From positions 310,001 to 374,000 of the forward strand of contig NZ_JAQRMY010000002.1 in assembly GCF_028613635.1 (NCBI RefSeq): DNA of 64,000 nt. The letters run 5' to 3'. A program made the position numbers and the translations under genes. Below the pieces are notes generated by a model. It made no database searches and was not told where the DNA came from. It saw nothing but the letters and a program-made list of their open reading frames with translations. The stretch is from Devosia sp. ZB163 (GTDB lineage Bacteria; Pseudomonadota; Alphaproteobacteria; Rhizobiales; Devosiaceae). How positions within the stretch are numbered: position 1 is the stretch's first letter; each line of letters opens with the position of its first letter. Positions 1 to 8,070 of this stretch are shown in pieces.

Positions 1-1
1 A

Positions 2-340
2 GCCATTCTCGCGCTCGTGGGGCTGGGCTGGAACCTCCTCACCAACTCCACGACCATGCCCACCGACGTCGCGCAGGGCGTCCTGGGGTTGTTCTTCGCG
101 TTCATCCTCATCGATTTCTTCGCGGCACTCGCCTCGTTCTGGCACGAGCCGAAGGAGGATTGGCGGCTGCTCGTCTGGCTGATTCCGCAGCGCTTCTTCT
201 ACAGGCAGCTGATCTACATCGTCGCCATCCGGGCCGTGGTTTCGGCGATACAGGGGTCAGCCGTCGGCTGGGGAACGCTGCATCGAACCGCCCACGTAAC
301 TGCGCTTCCGCGGGGACTCATGGAGGCGGGGAAGGGGTGA
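2..340 (+). CDS. Processive family-2 glycosyltransferase, C-terminal fragment
   Basis: Only the last 112 codons are in the window; the 5' end lies off the left edge. The fragment has two hydrophobic stretches (around VLGLFFAFILIDFFAAL and the QLIYIVAIRAVVSAIQG segment). They are joined by a short cytoplasmic turn with a KEDWRLL...PQRFFYRQ stretch and followed by GWGTLHRTAHV. This is how membrane-embedded GT2 synthases of the PgaC/NodC/BcsA kind end: paired transmembrane helices, then a conserved W-G-x-L-x-R-T box. The family polymerises extracellular polysaccharide from nucleotide sugars at the inner membrane. Which polymer is made cannot be told from this piece. Family assignment is inferred from the C-terminal pattern only. 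Confidence 0.6.
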   Translation, partial: AILALVGLGWNLLTNSTTMPTDVAQGVLGLFFAFILIDFFAALASFWHEPKEDWRLLVWLIPQRFFYRQLIYIVAIRAVVSAIQGSAVGWGTLHRTAHVTALPRGLMEAGKG

Positions 341-386
341 TCTGCTCGCGCAACCGGCATGCGACACAGCCACCGATTCACCCTCA

Positions 387-414
387 TTGCGCCCCCGCGC
401 AGCCCCGCTATACT
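387..414 (+). promoter_or_regulatory. Possible sigma-70 promoter of the CNNM/CBS gene
   Basis: TTGCGC (387-392) and TATACT (409-414) are separated by 16 bases and lie about 50 bases upstream of the ATG at 463. The match is moderate and has not been tested; it is the only -10-like hexamer in this short gap. Confidence 0.3.
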
Positions 415-462
415 CCCGCCTCCAAAGCGACCCGATGCTGAGTGCGGGGCCGCAACACCGAT

Positions 463-1746
463 ATGGCCTTGTTCCTCGAAATCATGATTGTCGCCGTCCT
501 GACCCTGGTCAACGGCCTGCTCGCAATGAGCGAACTGGCGGTGGTCTCGTCCCGCCCCGCCCGCCTTAAGGTCCTCGCCGCCGAGGGCAAGCACGGCGCC
601 AGGGTGGCGCTCAAGCTTCAGGACGACCCCGGCAAGTTCCTTTCCTCCGTCCAGATCGGCATCACGCTGGTCGGCGTGCTCTCCGGCGCCTTTTCCGGCG
701 CCACGCTGGGCGAACGCCTGGGGCACTCGCTGGTCGGCGCTGGCATCGACCCCGGTATCGCCATGCCGCTGGGCGTCGGTATCGTCGTCATCATCATCAC
801 CTACCTCTCGCTGATCATCGGCGAGCTCGTGCCCAAGCAGATCGCCCTGCGCGACGCAGAGGGCGTGGCGACGCGCGTGGCGCCGCTGATGAGCTTCATC
901 GCCTCGGTCGCGGCGCCCCTGGTCTGGCTGCTCGACATCTCGGGCCGCCTCGTGCTGCGCCTGCTGGGGCAGGGCGGCGAGACCGAGGAGAAGGTCACCG
1001 ACGAAGAGGTCAAGACCATCATCGCCGAGGCCGAGAGCGCCGGCGTCCTCGAGACCGAGGAACGCCACATGATCTCGGGCGTCATGCGCCTCGCCGACCG
1101 TTCGGCGCGCGGGCTGATGACGCCGCGCCTCGACGTCGAGATCATCGACCTGAGCGAAAGCCGCGAGGAGATGATCGAGAAGCTGCGCGAGACGCGCCAC
1201 TCGGTCCTGCCGGTGCAGGATGGGCCGGTGGATTCGATCGTCGGCGTGATCGTCCGCAAGGACCTCGTCCAGAACGTGCTCTCCGAGCAGCCGCTCGACG
1301 TGCGCGCGCTGGTCAAGCAGGCCCCCGTGGTCATGGACCGCTCGAGCGCGCTCGACGTGCTCAAGGCCATCCGCGGCTCGCTGGTGCACATGGCGCTGGT
1401 CTTTGACGAGTACGGCCACTTCGAGGGCATCGTCACCCCGGGCGACGTCCTCGAGGCGATCACCGGTGCGTTCCAGGAGGAGGAAGGCGACGAGAAGCCC
1501 TACGTCACCCGCGAGGACGGCTCGTTCCTCGTCTCGGGCTGGATGCAGGTCGACGAGTTCCAGGCCCATATCGGCGTGCCGGTGCCCAAGGACGCCAAGT
1601 ACGAGACGGTCGCCGGCTTCGTCCTCGCCGAGCTCAACCACCTGCCGCAGGTGGGCGAAGCCTTCGAGCGCGGCCACTGGCGCTTCGAGGTCGTGGACCT
1701 CGACGGCCGCCGCATCGACAAGGTGCTGGTGACGCGGCTGACCTAG
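463..1746 (+). CDS. Hemolysin-family CNNM/CBS-domain membrane protein (HlyC/CorC)
   Basis: Encodes about 427 residues with the standard three-part build of the CorC/YfjD/CNNM family. An N-terminal DUF21 membrane domain (roughly residues 1-180) contains the LVNGLLAMSELAVVSSR helix, where the small-residue/Ser-Glu motif lines the ion path. A CBS pair follows (about 200-330), containing GLMTPRLDVEIIDL and VFDEYGHFEGIVTPGDVL. The C-terminal CorC_HlyC domain ends at 427. Members are linked to Mg2+ or Co2+ efflux, with the CBS pair sensing nucleotide. I place the start at ATG 463; a GTG at 442 in the same frame would add seven polar residues before the first helix. The gene stands alone and faces the next one tail to tail across a short hairpin. 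Confidence 0.85.
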   Translation: MALFLEIMIVAVLTLVNGLLAMSELAVVSSRPARLKVLAAEGKHGARVALKLQDDPGKFLSSVQIGITLVGVLSGAFSGATLGERLGHSLVGAGIDPGIAMPLGVGIVVIIITYLSLIIGELVPKQIALRDAEGVATRVAPLMSFIASVAAPLVWLLDISGRLVLRLLGQGGETEEKVTDEEVKTIIAEAESAGVLETEERHMISGVMRLADRSARGLMTPRLDVEIIDLSESREEMIEKLRETRHSVLPVQDGPVDSIVGVIVRKDLVQNVLSEQPLDVRALVKQAPVVMDRSSALDVLKAIRGSLVHMALVFDEYGHFEGIVTPGDVLEAITGAFQEEEGDEKPYVTREDGSFLVSGWMQVDEFQAHIGVPVPKDAKYETVAGFVLAELNHLPQVGEAFERGHWRFEVVDLDGRRIDKVLVTRLT

Positions 1747-1761
1747 CCGCCACTGCGTGCT

Positions 1762-1779
1762 CCTCCCCAAGCGGGGAGG
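1762..1779. terminator. Hairpin between convergent genes
   Basis: CCTCCCC (1762-1768), loop AAGC and GGGGAGG (1773-1779) form a perfect 7-bp stem in the 44-base gap between two converging genes. No long T-run follows on either strand, so an intrinsic terminator is plausible but not certain. Confidence 0.4.
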
Positions 1780-1790
1780 GGCGCATCCCC

Positions 1791-2528
1791 TTAGAGTGCG
1801 CTGAGCTCCGACTTGGGCCAGTCGTAGAGCATCCGGTTCTCGTTGAACCCCGGCTCGATCATGTCGATCAGCTTGGGCGCCACCGCTGCCGGTGGGGGCA
1901 GGGTCTCCGGATCCTCGCCCGGCACCGCCTGGGCGCGCATCGCCGTGCGCACCGCGCCGGGATAGAACACGTTGGCCCGCACATTGGTGACGCCGCCGGT
2001 CTCGGCTGCATAGGACTTCACCAGCGCCTCGAGCGCCGCCTTGCTCGCGGCGTATGGGCCCCAGAAGGCCTTGCCCGAGCGCGCCGCCGAGGAGGACACG
2101 AACACCGCGCGGCCGGCTTCGGACTGGCGCAGCAGCAGGTCGAGCGAGCGGATCAGCCGGTAGTTGGCGGTGACGTTCAGCGCCATCACCTTGTCGAAGT
2201 CCTTGGGCTCGAAATGCGCCACCGGGCTCAGCACGCCCAGCATGGCGGCATTGGCGACCAGCCCGTCCAGCTTGCCCCAGCGCTCGAACACGGCGCGGCC
2301 CAGCCGGTCGATGGCATCGCCATCGCGCAGGTCCGCCGGCACCAGCGTAGCGCTGCCACCGGCAGCCTGGATCTCGTCATCGAGTTCCTCGAGGCCGCCG
2401 ACGGTACGCGCCACGGCGATGACATGCGCCCCGCGCCGCGCTGCCTCGAGTGCGGCCTGGTAGCCGATGCCGCGCGAAGTGCCGGTAACGAGGACGATCT
2501 TGCCCGCGAGGGATTTGGACATGGTCAT
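1791..2528 (-). CDS. Short-chain dehydrogenase/reductase (SDR)
   Basis: A 245-residue classical SDR, probably NAD(P)-dependent and cytoplasmic. The cofactor motif TGTSRGIG is at residues 15-22, the NAG-equivalent is NAA at 93-95, and the catalytic Ser146, Tyr159 and Lys163 (YAASK) are all present, so it should be active. The substrate is unknown. The C-terminus is short, with a proline-rich stretch (about 208-220) in the lid region. It lies downstream of purF in the same direction with a gap of about 150 bases holding a GC hairpin, so co-transcription is possible but unproven. The YciK-like group is a reasonable relative; I would not name a reaction. Confidence 0.85.
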   Translation of the reverse strand: MTMSKSLAGKIVLVTGTSRGIGYQAALEAARRGAHVIAVARTVGGLEELDDEIQAAGGSATLVPADLRDGDAIDRLGRAVFERWGKLDGLVANAAMLGVLSPVAHFEPKDFDKVMALNVTANYRLIRSLDLLLRQSEAGRAVFVSSSAARSGKAFWGPYAASKAALEALVKSYAAETGGVTNVRANVFYPGAVRTAMRAQAVPGEDPETLPPPAAVAPKLIDMIEPGFNENRMLYDWPKSELSAL

Positions 2529-2643
2529 GCGAGGGAGGCCCGATTGTGATGTTGCGGCGCTTCTAGCGAGGAAGCGCGCCCGATGCCAGTGCGGCGGATA
2601 GTCGTCCGGTCACCTTGCACCGCCGGCACCGCCTCCACCGTCA

Positions 2644-2662
2644 CCCCGGGCCCGGCCCGGGG
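2644..2662. repeat. GC palindrome downstream of purF
   Basis: CCCCGGGC, loop CCG, GCCCGGGG: an 8-bp perfect stem just beyond the purF stop codon. It resembles the CCCGGGC...GCCCGGG intergenic palindromes common in this group. It could act as a terminator or mRNA stabiliser; there is no T-run. Confidence 0.4.
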
Positions 2663-2680
2663 GCTTCTGTACTGTGCGGC

Positions 2681-4171
2681 TTAGCTCGCTTCCTTCATCA
2701 GCGACAGCGTCTTGGGAGCGCTCTTGGAACGGCCCGTGAGGTCGGTGAGGCCGGTCGGGTAGTCGCCGGTGAACTGGTGGTCGGTGAACTGCGGGTTGCC
2801 CGGGTCGCGCTTGATGCCGCCGACGGCCTCATAGAGCCCGTCGATCGACAGGAACGCCAGCGAGTCCGCGCCGATATAGTGGCACATCGATTGCAGGTTC
2901 GCGTGCTGGTTGGCCAGCAGGTGCTCCGGATCGGGCGTGTCGATGCCGTAATAGTCCGAGTGGAAGATCATCGGAGAGGCGACGCGGATATGCACTTCGC
3001 GTGCCCCGGCATCGCGGATCATCTGCACGATCTTCACCGAGGTGGTGCCGCGCACGATCGAGTCGTCGATCAGCACGACGCGCTTGCCCTCGATCTCGGC
3101 GCGGTTGGCCGAGTGCTTGAGCTTGACGCCGAAGGCGCGGATCGACTGGGTCGGCTCGATGAAGGTGCGGCCCACGTAGTGGTTGCGGATGATGCCGAGC
3201 TCGAACGGAATGCCGCTCTGCTGCGCATAGCCGATCGCCGCGGGCGTGCCGCCATCGGGAACGGGCACGACGACGTCGGCCTCAACCGGCGCTTCCTTGG
3301 CGAGGTTGATGCCCATCTTCTTGCGCGCCGCATAGACCGGGCGGCCGGCGACCACGGAGTCGGGGCGGGCGAAGTAGACATACTCGAACAGGCAGATGCG
3401 CTCCGGCCGCGGCGCGAATGGCTTCACCGAGTCGATGGTGTAGGTGCCGTCGGGCTGGATCTCGCAGATCACCACTTCGCCGTTCGCGACATCGCGCACG
3501 AACTTGGCGCCGATGATGTCGAGGGCGCAGGTTTCCGACGCGAAGATCGGCTTGCCGTCGAGATCGCCGAGCACCAGCGGCCGGATGCCGTTGGCGTCGC
3601 GCGCGCCGATCAGCTTGGTGCGCGTCATGGCGACGAGGGCAAAGGCGCCCTCGAGGTGCATCAGCGCATCGATGAAGCGGTCGGAGGAGGCGACCTTCTT
3701 TGAGCGCGCGATGAGGTGCAGCACCACCTCGGTGTCCGAGGTCGACTGGCAGATGGCGCCCTGCGCGATCAGCTGCCGGCGCAGCGTCAGGCCGTTGGTG
3801 AAGTTGCCGTTATGGGCAATGGCGATGCCGCCCACTTCGAGCTCGGCGAACAGCGGCTGGACGTTCCTGAGGATCGTCTCGCCCGTCGTCGAATAGCGCA
3901 CGTGCCCCATGGCCATGTGGCCGGGGAGGCGCTTGACCGTCGCCGGGTCGGTGAAGTGATCGCCCACGAGGCCGAGCTGGCGCTCCGAATGGAACTGCTT
4001 GCCGTCGAAGCTGACGATGCCCGCCGCTTCCTGTCCGCGATGCTGCAGGGCATGCAGGCCCAGCGCAGTCAGCGTCGCAGCCTCGGGATGCCCAAGGATG
4101 CCGAACACGCCGCATTCCTCGCGAAGCGTATCGTATTCCCATTCGTTGAGCGGTTTGGCGTGGTCGTTCAC
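2681..4171 (-). CDS. purF: Amidophosphoribosyltransferase PurF
   Basis: First committed step of purine synthesis: PRPP plus glutamine gives 5-phosphoribosylamine. The product is 496 residues from a GTG at 4171. That start is preferred because GAGGTG sits six bases upstream in the message and the product begins MNDHAKPLNEW; upstream codons in frame give only a basic leader. Cys20 (in REECGVFGILG) is the expected N-terminal nucleophile of the class II glutamine amidotransferase domain after propeptide removal. HALQHRGQEAAGI and TSDTEVVLHLI follow in that domain. The C-terminal phosphoribosyltransferase domain carries the PRPP loop VLIDDSIVRGTT. It sits directly downstream of cvpA, an old and widespread pairing. 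Confidence 0.97.
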   Translation of the reverse strand: MNDHAKPLNEWEYDTLREECGVFGILGHPEAATLTALGLHALQHRGQEAAGIVSFDGKQFHSERQLGLVGDHFTDPATVKRLPGHMAMGHVRYSTTGETILRNVQPLFAELEVGGIAIAHNGNFTNGLTLRRQLIAQGAICQSTSDTEVVLHLIARSKKVASSDRFIDALMHLEGAFALVAMTRTKLIGARDANGIRPLVLGDLDGKPIFASETCALDIIGAKFVRDVANGEVVICEIQPDGTYTIDSVKPFAPRPERICLFEYVYFARPDSVVAGRPVYAARKKMGINLAKEAPVEADVVVPVPDGGTPAAIGYAQQSGIPFELGIIRNHYVGRTFIEPTQSIRAFGVKLKHSANRAEIEGKRVVLIDDSIVRGTTSVKIVQMIRDAGAREVHIRVASPMIFHSDYYGIDTPDPEHLLANQHANLQSMCHYIGADSLAFLSIDGLYEAVGGIKRDPGNPQFTDHQFTGDYPTGLTDLTGRSKSAPKTLSLMKEAS

Positions 4172-4261
4172 GACGTGCACCTCGGCTTGGTGGCGGGCCA
4201 AAAGTCGACGGGACCGCAAGTGCGGTCCCGATCGCGAAATTACAATGCGCTCACCCGAAGT

Positions 4262-4891
4262 TCATCGGGTGTTGCTTGCCGGCGCCGCGTCCAGCGGCGC
4301 GTCGTTCTCGAGCTGGTCCGTGCCTTCTTCCGGCGCGGCATCCTGCGTCGTTCCCTCGGCGGGCGGCTCTTCATCGCTACCGGTCCCGCGATGCAGCAGG
4401 TCCGTCACCTGCTTCTCGAGGTCAGGCGGCAGCATGCCGATGAGGCTGTTGCCGAGATCCTCGAGCACCGGCAGCGAGCGCGAGTCGCGTGCCCAGCTCG
4501 GCAGGTTGTTCGACATCAGCCACAGCCCGAAGACCACCACGACCACCGCGATCAGCACGCCACGGGCGACGCCAAAGACGAAGCCCAGGGTCCGGTCGAG
4601 CGGCCCGATGCGGCTGTCGACCACGAAGTCGGCAATCCGCATGGTGATGAGGTGGAGGATGATCAGCGCCACGATGAACGTGCCGCCCACCGTCACGATG
4701 TCGGCCACAAGCTCCTCGGCGATGTACTGCCGGGCGATTTCCTTGTGGTTGAAATAGGCATAGGCCGCAATGGCGGCCGAGCCGGCCCAGGTGGCCAGCG
4801 ACAGGACCTCGCGAGTGAATCCGCGCGCGGTTGCGAGGATCGCCGAGATCAGCACGAGAACGCCGATGCCGACGTCGAATGCAGTCAACAT
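4262..4891 (-). CDS. cvpA: CvpA family membrane protein
   Basis: A 209-residue inner-membrane protein with four hydrophobic helices in the first 130 residues (for example FDVGIGVLVLISAILATARG and the segment around GVLIAVVVVVFGLWLM), then an acidic, Pro/Ala-rich C-terminal tail of about 50 residues that is probably disordered. The layout and the GFTREVLSLATWAG loop fit the CvpA family. In Enterobacteria it is needed for colicin V export and is co-transcribed with purF, as its position 90 bases upstream of purF suggests here. The molecular function is unsettled; envelope or biofilm roles are reported for relatives. Confidence 0.88.
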   Translation of the reverse strand: MLTAFDVGIGVLVLISAILATARGFTREVLSLATWAGSAAIAAYAYFNHKEIARQYIAEELVADIVTVGGTFIVALIILHLITMRIADFVVDSRIGPLDRTLGFVFGVARGVLIAVVVVVFGLWLMSNNLPSWARDSRSLPVLEDLGNSLIGMLPPDLEKQVTDLLHRGTGSDEEPPAEGTTQDAAPEEGTDQLENDAPLDAAPASNTR

Positions 4892-5013
4892 GTATGAAAC
4901 CCACCGCTGGGACCCGCTTCGAGACCCGTGTAACCGCTAATTCCGGCAAAGCCAAGCCGGGAGGATGGCGCGCATGGCCGATGTTCACGGAAAGCGCAGG
5001 CGTCGCGCATGCC

Positions 5014-6402
5014 TTACTCCGCCGCCTGCCGCTGCGCCCGCGCCGCGATCTTGCCGATGAGTTCGGCAAGTTCGGCATACTCGCCGACCACGATCCCGGA
5101 CGGGACGTCGCCCTTGCCCAGTCGCCCCGTGACCGCGCCCTGAAAGCCCAGTTTCTGGGCCTCGCGCAGTCTCATCGCCGCATGCGCCACGGGCCGCACC
5201 CCGCCCGCCAGCGAGATTTCGCCGAAATAGACGTTGGAGGAGGGGAGCGGCGAGCCCATCAGCGACGAGATCAGCGCCGCCGCGACCGCAAGGTCTGCCG
5301 CCGGCTCGTTGATCTTCAACCCGCCCGCGACGTTGAGATAGATGTCGTTGGCCCCGATGCGCACGCCACAGCGCGTTTCGAGCACCGCCAGCACCATCGA
5401 GAGCCGCGACGAATCCCAGCCCACCACCGCACGCCGTGGCGTGCCGAGCGGGGAGGGCGCCACCAGCGCCTGGATCTCGCACAGCACCGGCCGCGTGCCT
5501 TCCATGCCGGCGAATACCGCCGAGCCCGCGGCATCCTTGTCGCGCTGGTCGAGGAACAGCGCCGAGGGGTTGGCGACCTCGCGCAGCCCCAGCGTCGACA
5601 TCTCGAACACGCCGATCTCGTCGGTCGCGCCGTAGCGGTTCTTCACGCCGCGCAGGATGCGGAAGGTGTGGCTCGAGTCGCCCTCGAAGTAGAGCACCGC
5701 GTCGACCATGTGCTCGACGACGCGCGGCCCGGCAATCTGCCCGTCCTTGGTGACGTGGCCCACGAGCACCACCGCCGCGCCCGACTTCTTGGCGAAGCGC
5801 GTCAGGGCCTGAGCCGATGTGCGCACCTGGGTCACTGTCCCCGGCGCACTCTCCACCCGGTCGGTCCACAGCGTCTGGATCGAATCGATGATGACGAGGT
5901 CGGGGGCAGGGCCGTTCTGCAGCGTCGCGAGGATGATCTCGACATTGGTCTCGCTGGCGAGCAGCACCGGCTTGTCGCCAAGTCCGAGACGCTGCGCGCG
6001 CAGGCGCACCTGCGCCACCGCCTCCTCGCCCGACACATAGACGATGCGCCGGCCCCGGTCCGCCAGCGCCGCGGCCGCCTGCAGCAGCAGCGTCGACTTG
6101 CCGATGCCCGGATCGCCACCTACCAGCACCGCCGAGCCCTTCACGAAGCCGCCACCGGTCACACGGTCGAGCTCGGCGATCCCCGATTCCACCCGCGCCG
6201 CGGTTTCAGTCTCGCCCGAAAGCGGCAGCAGCTCGATAGGCCGGCCCCCGGCCATTGCGGACTTGGGCCCCGCGCCAACCCCCGAATCGACGATCTCCTC
6301 GACGATGGTGTTCCACTCGCCGCACGACTCGCACCGGCCCTGCCACTGCGTGCTCGTCGACCCGCAGGCCTGGCAGACATAGGAGGTTTTGGTGCGCGCC
6401 AT
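5014..6402 (-). CDS. radA: DNA repair protein RadA
   Basis: A 462-residue RecA-like branch-migration ATPase acting in recombinational repair. The N-terminal zinc finger has Cys10, Cys13, Cys24 and Cys27 (CQAC ... CESC). Walker A is GGDPGIGKST at about residues 95-104, and the Walker B region is LVIIDSIQTLW. The RadA signature appears as KNRYG instead of the usual KNRFG, a conservative change. The last 150 residues form the Lon-protease-like domain, which lacks a catalytic serine in this family. ATG 6402 gives MARTKTSYVCQACG; an upstream in-frame extension does not look like protein. Upstream of cvpA in the same direction. Confidence 0.96.
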   Translation of the reverse strand: MARTKTSYVCQACGSTSTQWQGRCESCGEWNTIVEEIVDSGVGAGPKSAMAGGRPIELLPLSGETETAARVESGIAELDRVTGGGFVKGSAVLVGGDPGIGKSTLLLQAAAALADRGRRIVYVSGEEAVAQVRLRAQRLGLGDKPVLLASETNVEIILATLQNGPAPDLVIIDSIQTLWTDRVESAPGTVTQVRTSAQALTRFAKKSGAAVVLVGHVTKDGQIAGPRVVEHMVDAVLYFEGDSSHTFRILRGVKNRYGATDEIGVFEMSTLGLREVANPSALFLDQRDKDAAGSAVFAGMEGTRPVLCEIQALVAPSPLGTPRRAVVGWDSSRLSMVLAVLETRCGVRIGANDIYLNVAGGLKINEPAADLAVAAALISSLMGSPLPSSNVYFGEISLAGGVRPVAHAAMRLREAQKLGFQGAVTGRLGKGDVPSGIVVGEYAELAELIGKIAARAQRQAAE

Positions 6403-6607
6403 GAAGTGCCCCGGAATCGAAGGATCAGTTAGCCGGACTATGCCCGGCATTGCAAGAACGAAGAGTGAACGCTGTCGCGGGTTATTCGCCTGGCCACAAG
6501 TGAGCTGTGAGTGAACGGGCCAGGCGCGCTCGAAATTGTGCTGATCCCCGCAACGCTCCCACAATGGAGCCGAGCTATCATGCGCATCCCGATCTGCGGA
6601 CCCCGCC

Positions 6608-7156
6608 ATGTCGCAACCCGAGGTAACAGTCGAATTGGACCGCCTCGAGGACCTGTTCGCCGCGCCTGAGATCGCCCCGTTCGAGGGGCGCTTCTCGAGT
6701 CGGACCGGGATGCAGCAGCTGATAGATGCGATCGAGGACGCCGGCCTCGGGCGTACCGCGGAGCCCATCACCGTCGTGATCCGTACACCGGAGGGTGGCG
6801 ACGCGATCGTGGTCGCGGCGGCCATTCGCGGCTATTGCGACGAACGGCTCGCGCGTGATGCGTCGGAGTTGCGCATGCTCCGGCGTTCCGGACACTATTC
6901 GCTGCGGATCGGCATCGCGCTTCTGGCCGGCTGCCTTCTGATTTCGGCCTCGATCAGCTCCATGTCCTTCCTGCCCGGCTTCATCCGCCGCGTGCTGGGG
7001 GAGAGCTTCGGTATTGCAGGCTGGGTCGTGCTTTGGCGCCCGATCGAACTCCTGGTCTTCGAACCCTGGCCGGTCCGCCGGGACGTGCGCATGCACAAAC
7101 GACTGCGCGATGCTTCCATCCGCGTCGTTGCCACTGGTGGCGCCGCCGCAGGGTGA
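6608..7156 (+). CDS. Hypothetical protein with two membrane segments
   Basis: Encodes 182 residues. The N-terminal half (1-95) is acidic and soluble-looking, with an IDAIEDAGLG...EPITVVIRTPEGGDAI stretch. Two hydrophobic segments follow: one around YSLRIGIALLAGCLLISASI, the other around FGIAGWVVLWRPIELLVF. The tail is basic. The order of soluble domain then helical hairpin suggests an inner-membrane protein with a cytosolic N-terminal domain. I do not recognise the family. It diverges from radA across about 200 bases and converges on the yidB-like gene with the stop codons back to back. Confidence 0.6.
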   Translation: MSQPEVTVELDRLEDLFAAPEIAPFEGRFSSRTGMQQLIDAIEDAGLGRTAEPITVVIRTPEGGDAIVVAAAIRGYCDERLARDASELRMLRRSGHYSLRIGIALLAGCLLISASISSMSFLPGFIRRVLGESFGIAGWVVLWRPIELLVFEPWPVRRDVRMHKRLRDASIRVVATGGAAAG

Positions 7157-7705
7157 TCAGAACGTGCCGAACATCCGGTCGCGCATCTCGGTATCCGAAG
7201 CGGGCATGTTGCCGCCCGGCGTCGCGCGGTCGACCGCTGCGGGGATTGTCGTAGCCAGCCGCTCCAGCAGGTCCTCGCGGGACAGCCCGGTGCGCCGCGA
7301 CAGCTCAGCGAGGTTCTCGGCGCCGACGGCCTGCTCGACCTGCGATGGCGACAGTCCCTGCGTCGGCACGTTCATGTTGACCCAAGAATCCGCCGTGTCG
7401 GCCTGTCCCGACTTGCGGAAGCTGTCCATCAGGTCGTCGAGGCCGCCCGTCAGCACATTTCCATTGCCATTCCCGCTGCCCGGGGCAGGTGCGGGTTGCC
7501 CGGCCGCCTGGGGGCTGCCGCCCCCGAACAGCTCACCCAGTCCGCCCAGGATGCCCGACAGGCCATCCTGCACCGGAGTACCATCCGGGTTGGTGCGGTT
7601 CTGCAGGCCCTTGAGGGCGTCGGAGATCTTGTCCCGGTTCTGGTAGCCCGCCACGGCCAGGAGGCCGAGAAGGGCGAGCATAGAGGGCATACCGTTCTTC
7701 GCCAT
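7157..7705 (-). CDS. YidB-like DUF937 protein
   Basis: A 182-residue protein of the YidB/DUF937 group. A hydrophobic N-terminal helix (SMLALLGLLAVAGYQN) is followed by a Gly-rich linker (DGLSGILGGLGELFGGG, then PAPAPGSGNGNGN). The conserved C-terminal block contains WVNMNVPTQGLSPSQVEQAVG, LAELSRRTGLSREDLLERLA and PAAVDRATPGG. The family is widespread and poorly understood. In E. coli, yidB is an uncharacterised gene near gyrB. The stop codon abuts that of the convergent hypothetical gene. It follows the glsB-like gene with a 27-base gap, so the two may share a message. Confidence 0.8.
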   Translation of the reverse strand: MAKNGMPSMLALLGLLAVAGYQNRDKISDALKGLQNRTNPDGTPVQDGLSGILGGLGELFGGGSPQAAGQPAPAPGSGNGNGNVLTGGLDDLMDSFRKSGQADTADSWVNMNVPTQGLSPSQVEQAVGAENLAELSRRTGLSREDLLERLATTIPAAVDRATPGGNMPASDTEMRDRMFGTF

Positions 7706-7732
7706 GCCAAAACTCCTTTCGAGTGTCGGCTG

Positions 7733-7987
7733 CTAGGTGCGGCGCCGCATGTAGGCGCCGTAGATAAACAGCACTATCACCGCTCCCACGATGGCCCCGA
7801 GCAGCCCGGCGCCTTCGCCCGGCTGATACAGACCGAAGGCCTGGCCGAGGAACGAGGCGAGGAAGGCACCGACGATCCCGAGCACCGCCGTCATCACGTA
7901 GCCGGACGGCCCACCGCTGTTGGGCAGGATGAGCTTGGCGACGATGCCGGCCACAAGGCCGATCAGCAGTGTCCAGACAATACCCAT
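7733..7987 (-). CDS. GlsB/YeaQ/YmgE family stress-response membrane protein
   Basis: Encodes 84 residues and about three transmembrane helices with glycine motifs: WTLLIGLVAGIVAKLI, then GYVMTAVLGIVGAFLAS and GLLGAIVGAVIVLFIYG. This is the transglycosylase-associated small membrane protein family, often induced by acid or general stress; the name implies no enzymatic activity. The start at 7987 (MGIVWTLL) was chosen because the frame stays open far upstream only as an antisense-type shadow with no homologous-looking sequence. Confidence 0.85.
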   Translation of the reverse strand: MGIVWTLLIGLVAGIVAKLILPNSGGPSGYVMTAVLGIVGAFLASFLGQAFGLYQPGEGAGLLGAIVGAVIVLFIYGAYMRRRT

Positions 7988-8070
7988 CGACGCTTCCCCA
8001 ACGACCAGCCCGCGGGAGGTGCGGACGTCGCCAGAACGCGCTGCGATGGAATGGAGTTCCCTGCCGCGGA

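Noticed and set aside
214-1770. A 518-codon minus-strand frame across the CNNM/CBS gene
   Set aside because: It is the antisense shadow of a clear gene. The translation is Asp/His/Arg/Val-rich low-complexity, as expected from GC-rich third positions.
4831-6432. A 533-codon plus-strand frame over radA
   Set aside because: Shadow of radA, which has zinc finger, Walker A and Lon-like domain on the opposite strand.
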